From Cavia porcellus (taxonomy: Eukaryota > Chordata > Mammalia > Rodentia > Caviidae), in assembly GCF_034190915.1 (NCBI RefSeq), contig NW_026947496.1, forward strand, positions 33,600,001 to 33,664,000: 64,000 bases of DNA, given 5' to 3'. Shown piece after piece: positions 56,641 to 64,000 of the stretch. The notes beneath the pieces were generated by a model that worked only from the letters and a program-made list of their open reading frames with translations, was not told the DNA's origin and searched no databases. The translations under genes and the position numbers were made by a program. Each line of letters opens with the position of its first letter. The stretch's first letter is position 1.

Positions 56641-57817
56641 TATTTTTCCCGTAGGAAGTAATGGAAAACAAAATAATTTGTTATAATCCCCTAAATTCAG
56701 TGAGTTTATTTTTCCAGGACTTTGACATATTTTGCAATGATTTCTTTCTTTAACTCTATTGTGATTCTCAATTTTCCTCTTAGCTTTATTTCTGGAGTCA
56801 TTAACTTTCTTCAGAGCCATGGTTATGATAGTTTATGCAAATATGGTGGAAAAATGCACAATGAGAAGTGTTTTAATGCACTAACACAAGCACTGTGTGT
56901 TGTCCGAGTGAGAACAGCACTTAGACTGAAGTGTCACCCTTTTGTGTCCATGGAGAGATGCAGTTCATTACTCAGTCTCAGCCCATATGGTGCTTTTCAA
57001 GTTGGACCTTTGGTTTGACTCTTAAGCAAAGTTACAAATGATGAGCAGATATTTTTTCTAACTTTTCTCTTTAAGTAGTGGAAAGTTTGAGCTTGGAGCT
57101 ATTTGATAACTGAGCTACCACTGTATAGCATAAGATCATACAACCACATGAGCAGGTGCAGCCCAGGACTCAGAGCCTCTCCTAAGGACTGAAATTTCAC
57201 AAGATAAGCTAAATGACTGTTAGATATGTTTTATGCTTCTGTGTTGACAACATTTTCTAAACACCTGAAAATTCAAGGAAAGCTCCTGGACTGCTCATAT
57301 TCCACATTAGAGCACATCCAAGTGGGAAAATTAGTCCCCTAGCCATCTCCCATTGGGACTGTGTCCTGCACCACAAAGAAACTTTTAAGTGTTATCCTCA
57401 AGGTACCTACCTTGGAGCATGCCCAGTCCTGGGATGCTCAAGCTAGTGGACAGGACCTGTCATTTGTCGTACATAGCACCTGAAAATGTTCTGGGAGCTT
57501 CCTGAGTAGGATTTCCTGGGTTTCAGGAACACAAGATAACACAGAACATTAGGCCTGAGAGCTAAACAAGTCATGCTACCTTGGCTTGAGTATACCCTTT
57601 TCTTACAACTGGAGGGACAGGCAGGGGAGGGGACAGAGATGGAAGGCAAGAACACAGCCTGCCTAATACGTATCAGAGAGCAGTACTGGGCAGTAGGTTA
57701 ACAACTCTGAATGTTTTTCTTTCCAATGTTCTTGCATTTCTGTGAAGTTTGAGTTATGGTTTTAATGCAAAGACATTTATCACAATTATGTCATACTTTT
57801 AATCAAAATGACAGGGT
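56641..57817. other. No gene recognised
   Basis: Unclassified, about 1.2 kb. Open frames of 70-98 codons show no recognisable domain. Confidence 0.4.
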
Positions 57818-58397
57818 GTGTTAGTCAGACTTCTCCAGAGAAAAGGAACCAAGAAAAAATAGAGATATATAGATATGGATGTGGATATAACTACAGATAT
57901 GTGAAGAGGGATTTATTAGAAAAATTGGCTCAGGTGGTCAGAGAAGCTGAAAAATTTCCATCATTGGCTATCTGCAGACTGGAGACCAGGGAATCCCAAG
58001 ATTGTGGTGGCTCAGTCCAAGTCAAAAGACCTCAGAACACGAAGACTGTGCTTGGAAGATGACTCTCCAGTTGGGGCCACAGTCTGAGAACCAGAGCCAC
58101 TGGTGTGAGGCTGGAATTCAAGGCTGAGGAGGTGAAAGTTGTCACATTCAAGGAAGGGAGAAAGAGAGTAGGGCTTAGAAGATGGAAAAAAGTCTTTTCC
58201 CTCTGTCTAGTTCTGTGTAGGTCCCCACCATGAGTTGGTGCTCACTCACAGTGAAGGCAGATCTTCCCCTTCAGACCACGACTCCCGGGCCCATCTCCTC
58301 GGGAAATATCCTCACAAACATACCCAGAAGTGAATCTTTGCCAGCCCTCTCGGTGTCCTTCAGTCCCATCAGGTCAACCCTGAAGTAGACCATCGTA
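57818..58397. mobile_element. MLT2-type ERVL LTR
   Basis: The sequence follows MLT2 order: TGTGTTAGTCAGACTTCTCC, AGAGAAAAGGAACCAAG, ATATAGATATGGATG, GGGATTTATTAGAAAAATTG, GGCTCAGGTGGTCAGAGAAG, CTGCAGACTGGAGACCAGGG, CTCAGTCCAAGTCAAAAG, then CTTCCCCTTCAGACCACG, ATCCTCACAAACATACCCAG and AGTGAATCTTTGCCAGCC. About 580 bp, an ancient ERVL LTR shared across placental mammals. Orientation is not assigned. Confidence 0.75.
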
Positions 58398-58499
58398 CAG
58401 AGCTTTCTGTTTCATGATAAAGAACAAGAGTAAGTACATTGATTTTGAAATCTTAAGTATGAAACTATGTGTTGAGAGAGAGAGAGGAGGACTGGTAAC

Positions 58500-58757
58500 G
58501 TAGCCAGCTTTTCATCACTGTGATAGAATACCTGAGATACACACCTTATGGGAGGACAGATTTATTTTGGCTCCCAGGTTCAGAAGTTTCAGTCCATGGT
58601 CTCCTGGCTCCATTGTTTCTGAGCCTGTGCCGAGGCAGAAACACTGTGGTAGAAGTATGTTGTGCAGCAAAGCTGTTTATCTCATGGCAGCTGGGAGGCA
58701 AAGAGAGATGGAAAGTGATGGAGAGAAAGGGGTCAGAGGCAAAATATAGCCCCCAGT
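58500..58757 (-). mobile_element. MaLR-type LTR, truncated
   Basis: Reverse-complement 3' part: CAGCTTTTCATCACTGTGAT, GGACAGATTTATTTTGGCTC, GTTTCAGTCCATGGTCTCC and GCAGCTGGGAGGCAAAGAG. It stops near 58,757, where ERV LTR family A begins within about 15 bp. The later insertion may have removed the rest. Confidence 0.7.
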
Positions 58758-58769
58758 CATACTCTTATG

Positions 58770-59480
58770 ATTTACTATAGAGGACCATCTGGACAACTCT
58801 CATTATAAGAAGAGCAAGTATCTCCATTTTGGCTAAAGCTGGGTCTATTTCCATGTACTGATATGTACAGAGCTGGCTGGGAGTTTTCCTTAGCCCTTCA
58901 ATTGGCTTTAAGCAATGTAATTGGTCTGGCCAAGGTGATCTTTGAATTAAGGTGGCAAGTCTGTGTTTCCCCATCCCCATAGCTCCCAAAAAACATATGT
59001 GAACTGAGAAGAAAGAAGAGTCAGACCTTGCACTGTTGGTTGGGATCAAGACTCAAGATAAGAGACTATGACTTCCCGGGCATAAAGGAATACACATCAG
59101 AGCTAAACCACCTACCCCACAACATTAGATACCACCTGAAATTGTGTTATGCAGATTACTCTTCTGCATATCCTCCTGTCTGTGTATTACAGAGGTGATT
59201 TCAGGCCTCCTACTTAGCCCTGCTCACAGCACACATGTATCTCCCACCATTCTCACAGTCACTCATCCTCAAGCCACTCCGTTCCTCATGAATTAATAAA
59301 AATCCAGATTTGATCCTGGGTGGAGACCTTTGTGGTGGTTAACCATCACTAGTTGGACTTAGGGTACCCTTGGCTGCTCGCACCATAAATATGCCTCGGT
59401 GTCTTCATTTTGCTCAGGGGTTGCACTGGAAGTGGTAGATTAGAGTTAACTTGTTAGAATTCCAATGACTTTTCCATGGA
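58770..59480 (+). mobile_element. ERV LTR (family A), 5' part
   Basis: Inverted relative to 49,640-50,285 and similar along about 650 bp. Shared blocks are GTATCTCCATTTTGGCTAA, TATGTACAGAGCTGGC, GGCTTTAAGCAATGTAATTG, AGCTCCCAAAAAACATATGT, AAGACTCAAGATAAGAGACT, GTGTTATGCAGATTACTCTT and TTGCACTGGAAGTGGTAGAT. It seems to lack the 3' part present at 795-1,082. Confidence 0.65.
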
Positions 59481-59539
59481 ATTAGAATATCCTGGACCAC
59501 AAAGAAATTCCAGTAGGGCTCTATATAATCTACTCTCTG

Positions 59540-59722
59540 AAACTAGTCCTTATCTCTTTCCATCACTACCTAATAGTGAATTAAATTATGATCTCATCAA
59601 GAGATTAATCAACTGACATTGAATTAGAACCCTCATGGTCCATTCATATTCTAGAAGGCCTTTCTCTGGATATGGAGTTTTGGGGGTCATTTAGATCTAA
59701 ATCTGACCATCTAGTATAATGT
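59540..59722 (-). mobile_element. MaLR/MLT LTR fragment
   Basis: Antisense block ATTAGAACCCTCATGGTCCA, ATATTCTAGAAGGCCTTTCT, GGAGTTTTGGGGGTCATTTA and GATCTAAATCTGACCATCTA, which is the 5' part of an old MaLR LTR. Confidence 0.5.
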
Positions 59723-59959
59723 AGAAGCCATACATTTCAGTTTATTCATAATAAACTAACGCTAATAGTTTTTTTATTTGGCTAACATGAAATAATGTCA
59801 TATCTTTGTCATCTGTGTTATGAAAGGGATGGAGAGATGATTGCCTGTATGGGACACGGAGCCATCACATATATGGTTTTTATTTTTCTCTCTCATAAAA
59901 AGGATATAGGGATTAGATCTCCTGTTTGATTTCTTTCAAGTTTTTTATACAAAATAAAA
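59723..59959. other. No gene recognised
   Basis: Short A/T-rich spacer before facing L1 3' ends. Confidence 0.4.
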
Positions 59960-60342
59960 AAGGGAAGTCGTTGGTTTTTTATTTTAAAGAGAATAAAACC
60001 CAACAAAATAAAACACAATAAAGTCAATCAAAATAAAGCAATGAAATTGATACAGGGCTTTAAAACAAGGCAACAGGAAATCAACAATGGCTACCATAAT
60101 ATATATTGTTATCTTCAAAATAGCTGCCCTTACCAACAGAGCATAATAAAATCAAACAAAACAAAACAATATAGGACTTCAAAACAAGATGATAGGGCTG
60201 GGACTATAGCTCAGTGGCACTGTGCCTGCCTGGCAAGCGCAAGGTCCTGAGTTTGATTCCCAGTACCAAAACAAGATGATAGGATATTAACAATGGCTAC
60301 CATAATGCTTCTTATTATCTTCAAAATAGCTGTCCAGACAGA
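59960..60342 (-). mobile_element. L1 3' UTR (minus), two modules, with ID SINE inside
   Basis: The minus strand ends GGGTTTTATTCTCTTTAAAA then TAAAAAAC. Two modules of about 125 bp are visible without the SINE, each with AACAATGGCTACCATAAT and ATCTTCAAAATAGCTG on the plus strand (60,081-60,125 and 60,291-60,333). An ID SINE sits between them. Confidence 0.75.
60181..60282 (+). mobile_element. ID SINE with perfect 15-bp duplication
   Basis: AAAACAAGATGATAG at 60181-60195 and 60268-60282 flanks an ID body at 60196-60267: GGCTGGGACTATAGCTCAG, GCCTGCCTGGCAAGCG and GAGTTTGATTCCCAGTACC. The tail is absorbed in the duplication's A-run. Excision by eye restores an uninterrupted L1 3' UTR module. Confidence 0.95.
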
Positions 60343-60640
60343 CCCCAGCCACTCCCCTTGAGTCAGTGATATTCACAGACCAGAAATAGAGAAAGCAAAG
60401 CCATAGCAAGCAAGCAAGCCCAGCCTGGGAACTAGCACCATGCATGGGCCACTGCCATACTGGAATAAACAAACCTCAGCCTCTCCCTGTGAGTCAGCCC
60501 CATTTGCAGACTGGGGGGTAGAGAGAACAAAGCCACACCAGCAAGCAAACCTAGTCTGGAAACCAGCATCATGCATAGGCCCCTGTTGGACTGGAATAGA
60601 CAGACTCCAGCCCCTTCTGGTGCATGGACTGGCAAACAAG
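60343..60640. repeat. 131-bp tandem repeat, about 2.2 copies
   Basis: Units start at 60343 (CCCCAGCCACTCC), 60474 (CCTCAGCCTCTCC) and 60605 (CTCCAGCCCCTTC). Each has GTGATATTCACAG or a diverged counterpart, AGCAAGCAAGCC/AGCAAGCAAACC, GGAACTAGCACCATGCAT and a CTGGAATA end. It directly adjoins the minus-strand L1 3' UTR on the element's 5' side. Confidence 0.85.
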
Positions 60641-60779
60641 AAGTACAAATACACCTACCACCCCTGCAATACATGGCAGGCTTTTCTGGAGAAACACAGG
60701 CTGTGATGATAGTTACAGAAGTGAAATACAATTAGATGCCTGTGGTACTCTGGTGTTCCATTAACACTGCAGTCCATGG
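60641..60779. other. Linker between repeat blocks
   Basis: About 140 bp that I cannot assign, between the 131-bp tandem repeat and a plus-strand L1 3' UTR. Confidence 0.4.
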
Positions 60780-61255
60780 CGAGTGGTCTGATCATAGGTT
60801 CAGAGAATAGTGGTACACAGTGTGACATCTAGAGGTGGTCTCCTGAGGGTTGCAGCCATTGTTGATTCTCTATAGTAGTGTTTTGGAAGTCCTTTATAAT
60901 GCTTCCATTGTTTTGTTGGGTTGGGTTTAATTCTCTTTTGTTTTGTTTCATTATGTCAAATCCAATGGCAGGAGCAGCTATTTCAAAGATAGCAAGATAT
61001 CTTATGATAGCAATTTTGTACTTACTTAGGCTTGTTTTGAAGTCCTTTATTGCTTTCATTGTTTTGTTTTTATTCTATTCTGTTCTGTTTGATTTTTACT
61101 ATGTCCAGTGTTTTCTGCAACTATTTTGAAGACATCAAAAGGCATTATGGTAACTATTGTTGATTTCATAAAGTTTTGAAGTCCTGTATCTTTTACACTG
61201 GTTTGTTTTGATTGGTTTTATTCTGTTTTATCCTCTTTAAAACAAAACAAAAATA
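60780..61255 (+). mobile_element. L1 3' UTR (plus), several modules
   Basis: Modules are visible with CAGCCATTGTTGATTC (60,851) and, twice, a TTTTGAAGTCCT/TTTTGGAAGTCC block followed by TTCATTGTTTTGTT. A third reads AACTATTTTGAAGACATC, GGCATTATGGTAACTATTG, TTGATTTC and AAGTTTTGAAGTCCTGTA. The end is GGTTTTATTCTGTTTTATCC then CTCTTTAAAACAAAAC. It faces the minus-strand copy at 59,960. Confidence 0.7.
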
Positions 61256-61379
61256 TCTGTTCAGATTATCAGATATAGGCATGTAAAATTAGCCAAACCA
61301 TACAAGAACTAAATTGCTTCTTTACTTCAACAAAAGTTGTTATCTTTTCAGAAATTTCAGGTGTGTCACTTCTAACTTC

Positions 61380-61929
61380 TATTATGTCTTTTTCTCCTGA
61401 TTTTGTTTTGTGTAAGCTGGAGATCTGAGCTCGTATTTTGCTCCTTCAATTTGACATTTCCCTGTGTTCAGTGGAATTGGTCCATTGCTGCATCATAGAT
61501 ACTTCCTGTATTGGCTGCCAGTCCCTCGGTGTAGAAGGTTGGTCTAGGCACTTTGGTTCCTCCAATCTGGGGCTCCTGGAGTGGAGGAGAGGCACGGGGT
61601 GGTAGTTCACCAATGCTCCCCTAATGGCAGTGAGGCCTCATGGCATGGCTTCCCTAGGCCCCCACACTGGGCTCCTTGGATCTCTCTGGCCCTTGGGACA
61701 TGGCTTCTTTCTACTAATTCCATGTGTTCACAGAGTTGGTTCAGTTCTGATATTTCCTTGCTGATTTTCTGTCTAGTTGATCTGTCTCTCTGTGACAATG
61801 TGGTACTGAGGTCTCCCACTACAACTGTGTTACTGCTTATTTCATTTTCCAGGTCTATCAATAACTGTTTTATATAGTTGGATGCTCCTGTATTAGGTGC
61901 ATGTATATTTATGATTGTTATGGCATTTG
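61380..61929 (-). pseudogene. L1 ORF2 endonuclease fragment (minus)
   Basis: Within 61,700-61,915 the minus strand encodes part of the ORF2p endonuclease: an IHAPNTGASNYIKQLL-like stretch, VVVGDLSTTLSQRDRSTRQ and ISKEISELNQLCEHM. The Asn after GDL is replaced by Ser, so a catalytic position is lost. The endonuclease N-terminus is missing on one side. On the other, after HMELVE, the sequence changes to G+C-richer sequence (61,560-61,690) that is not ORF2. The element is therefore internally deleted and rearranged. Confidence 0.75.
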
Positions 61930-62600
61930 TGCTGTCTCCACTTTGTCATTGACCCTAATAAATCTTGTGTAATTCTTCTTTTCTTTGTCTTGTAGCTGTT
62001 GGATTGATTTCTCATGGTTTCTTGCTATTTTTGTGATATCTTTCTTTTCATGATCACTAACTGAAATTCTGTCTTTAAGATCTAATATTCTGTCCTTTTC
62101 TTCATTCAATCTGTTACATACATTTTCAGTGGAGGTTTTGATCTCCTGGATCTCTGTTTAGTCTCTTTCATGGACTCCATTTCTCTCCTATTTGGGCATT
62201 TTTTGTTCCCATCTTTTTCTGAGCTCATCTATCCTTTTTATTTGTATCTTTTCTAATATCTTTGATTTTAAGCATCACTTCTTTTTGTACCTGAGAAATC
62301 ATTGTCTCTATAGCCTTTTCCACTTCTTTCACTTCTGTAATTACCATTTCAGAAAGTTCCAGTGTTTGACTTCCAACTTTATCCATCTCAGTGAGTTCCA
62401 GATCTGTCTTGGATGGGCTGGGCATCTGAGGACTGCATCCTGCCTCTGCATCTTGCCATTCTCTATCTTTTGTTTTCTTTTATGTTGATGCCTGCCAACA
62501 GGAAATTCACTGTCCTCCATGATATGTAACTCTACCACTAGCATTGAGGCTTCTCTCAAGGAGGAAAGGAGATGTCCATTCTTGAGGGATGTCTCCAGAT
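61930..62600 (-). pseudogene. L1 ORF1, N-terminal and coiled-coil part (minus)
   Basis: Three pieces in different frames follow ORF1p order. A basic N-terminus (about 62,430-62,525: MEDSEFPVGRHQHKRKQKIE) comes first. A coiled-coil part follows (62,225-62,400: ELTEMDKVGSQTLELSEMV, then EVEKAIETMISQVQKE). A later coiled-coil segment (61,918-62,109: EEKDRILDLKDRISVSDHEK and KSIQQLQDKEKKN) matches the start of the truncated ORF1 at 16,069. At least two frameshifts separate them. The RNA-binding domains are gone, because ORF2 sequence follows almost directly. Confidence 0.8.
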
Positions 62601-62950
62601 GTAGTTGGTTCCTTATTCCAAGAACTTATCTTCTTCTGGTGTTTACAGTTCTGTGATAATGTCCTGGATGTGGGGGCTGGCACTGGTCTTCTGTTGGTGG
62701 GGTTCTCCAGAGTCTAACTGCTGTCTCCTCACTGCTACTTCAGATGCTTCCGTGTCACTGACCTTGCTGATTACTTCACCCTCCAGAGGTGTGTGTGCAT
62801 TTGTGTGCGGGCTGTTGTCATAGGTCTTGGGGTTCTCATTACACTCTTCTAGCCAGTCTCGCCATCTGGGTGGAAGATAGTGGAGGAGGCTGGGAGCATG
62901 AACTCATCATCCTCCAGCCAGCCCTGCCATCAGGGATGTTGGGCAAATGG
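62601..62950 (-). mobile_element. Probable L1 5' UTR (minus)
   Basis: It lies directly 5' (element orientation) of ORF1 and is G+C-richer than the rest of the element. CCAGCC and CATC blocks recur at 62,851-62,935 (CTAGCCAGTCTCGCCATCTG and CTCCAGCCAGCCCTGCCATC). The position suggests the L1 promoter region, but no second copy in the window confirms it. Confidence 0.45.
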
Positions 62951-62959
62951 TTTTAATGA

Positions 62960-63790
62960 AATTTTTCTCAAAGAAAATATAGCCGAATGAGTCAATGAGC
63001 ACACAAAAATATTCATATTTATAGTCTTGAGGGGAATGCAAAACAAACAAAGATTAAAATTAAAATTAAAATTAAAAAGACAGATAATCACAAGCATTGA
63101 AAAGGATGTGGAATGGTTGGAGCCCTCCTACTGGTAAGAGTGCCAAGTGGCCCAGTCGCCTTAGAACATAGTTTGGCGTTATCTCAGATATTTAAAAATA
63201 GTTACCATATAATGCAGAAATTCTGTTGTTATTAGCAGAATAAAAAGAACGGAAACATGTTCACAGAAAAATTTGTGCATGAATGCTTTTAAGCGTATGA
63301 TTCATATTAGCCATAGAGTGAAATATCCAACTGATGAATAAACAACGTATGCTATATTTCTACAGTGCAACATTATTTAGTTAGGAAAAGAACAAAATAC
63401 TGATTCATAGCCAAGCATACACTTCTGTAATCCCAGAACTCTAGAAGGCTGAGACAGGAGGACTATAATTTTAAATCCAACCCAAGACAATAACCTGTCT
63501 CAGAAAAATACAAACAAGAGCTGGTGATATGGTTTGGTGCTAAGGCCTATGGTTTAATTCTCAATACCATAAAAAAAAAGCCCAATTTGTGCTACAATAT
63601 AGCTGAATCTTGCAAAAAATAAAGCAGATACAGAAGTCAACACTTCTTCTATTCCCACAAAATGTCCAGAATAATGCTGGTGATGTAGTGAGAGGTTGAA
63701 GGAAGTGATTACTGAAGTTATAGCATTTATTTTTAGGTTGCAAAAGTTGTCTGAGATTAGATAGTGGTGATGGTTGTACCATGCAGATAT
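62960..63790 (+). mobile_element. Ancient L1M ORF2 3' end with nested SINE
   Basis: Plus-strand blocks in order: TTTTTCTCAAAGAAAATATA, GCCGAATGAGTCAATGAGCA, AAAAAGACAGATAATCACAA, GTGGAATGGTTGGAGCCCTC, ATAGTTTGGCG, AAATATCCAACTGATGAATA and AGTGCAACATTATTTAG. After a B1-ID dimer come GCTGAATCTTGCAAAAAAT, AAAATGTCCAGAATAATGC and GATAGTGGTGATGGTTGTAC. No frame is intact. Confidence 0.8.
63411..63578 (+). mobile_element. B1-ID dimeric SINE nested in L1M
   Basis: B1 (AGCCAAGCATACACTTCTGT, AATCCCAGAACTCTAGAAGG, AACCTGTCTCAGAAAA) is followed by a short A-rich linker, an ID remnant (GAGCTGGTGATATGGTTTGG, TTAATTCTCAATACCA) and an A9 tail. Confidence 0.8.
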
Positions 63791-64000
63791 TTTTTTTTAA
63801 TTTTATTTAAGGAGAAAAAGAAAAAAAACACAGAAAAAGGGTACAAGTTATACAGAATCTCAGAAAAAACAAACAGTAGGAAATCACTAGCTAATAGATT
63901 ACCTATTGTCATCTTAGAAATAGCTGTTCAACTTACAAAATCAAAGCATATAGAGGGGACTTTCAAACAGTGAGACTGCAAACAGTTCTGTTCAGTGATC
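63791..64000 (-). mobile_element. L1 3' UTR, cut by window end
   Basis: Antisense to the last 200 bp of the L1 at 16,069-21,726: GGGTACAAGTTATACAGAAT, GGAAATCACTAGCTAATAGA, TAGCTGTTCAACTTAC, CAGTGAGACTGCAAACAG and TTCTGTTCAGTGATC. It also matches the two tandem tails at 27,633-28,410. It continues beyond the window. Confidence 0.85.

Noticed and set aside
59960..61255. Single twin-primed L1 insertion
   Set aside because: Both orientations carry their own 3' ends with A-rich tails, which twin priming does not produce.

Overview
This window is mammalian nuclear DNA, almost certainly from a rodent outside the mouse/rat group. The reasons are short tRNA-Ala-type ID SINEs with long A-tails, B1 (Alu-like) monomers and chimeric B1-ID dimers, many MaLR-type LTRs read next to old L1M fragments, and a lineage-specific L1 with a distinctive A/T-rich 3' UTR. 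Which non-murid family it belongs to cannot be settled from the sequence alone. No host protein-coding exon, tRNA, rRNA or known small RNA gene could be recognised. The long open frames all lie in L1 or in repeats, or lack any recognisable domain, so the window reads as intergenic or deep intronic sequence.

Layout. 1-10 kb: mostly unrecognised sequence with an ERV LTR fragment, a MaLR LTR, two ID SINEs, a 300-bp A/T-rich palindrome, a mariner-derived foldback element, an MLT1-like LTR and a B1-ID dimer. 10-16 kb: L1 3' UTR pieces, a MaLR LTR, an ancient L1M ORF2 remnant and an ID SINE with a perfect 16-bp target duplication. 16.07-21.73 kb: the main landmark, a 5'-truncated L1 (end of ORF1, nearly whole ORF2, 3' UTR) inserted into a B1 with an 11-bp target duplication. 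Its ORF2 keeps the endonuclease, reverse transcriptase and Cys-rich motifs but carries four frameshifts and two stops. 22-30 kb: a second foldback element, L1M fragments, nested MaLR LTRs and an L1M split by a 1.4-kb insertion with no ORF.

30-42 kb: the most unique-looking part, with a CpG-enriched stretch ending in a CTCF-like motif, a nuclear-receptor half-site array, microsatellites, a third foldback element and two MaLR LTRs. 42.7-44.9 kb: an ancient L1M that captured a B1, a small TA-flanked DNA transposon and an ID SINE. 45-53 kb: MaLR LTRs, an ID SINE, a large ERV LTR with a MaLR LTR nested in it, and a MaLR LTR interrupted by an L1 3' end. 55-64 kb: L1M, an MLT2-type ERVL LTR, an inverted copy of the ERV LTR, facing L1 3' ends with a 131-bp tandem repeat, a rearranged minus-strand L1, and a final L1M with a B1-ID dimer.

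The window is best read as layered insertions. L1M and MLT1/MLT2 form the old layer, MaLR LTRs, foldback elements and B1-ID dimers the middle, and L1 and ID copies with clean target duplications the recent layer. No operating biological system beyond retrotransposition remnants was found. The best candidates for undescribed biology are the mariner-derived foldback family, the modular L1 3' UTR, the TA-flanked MITE and two candidate regulatory motifs.
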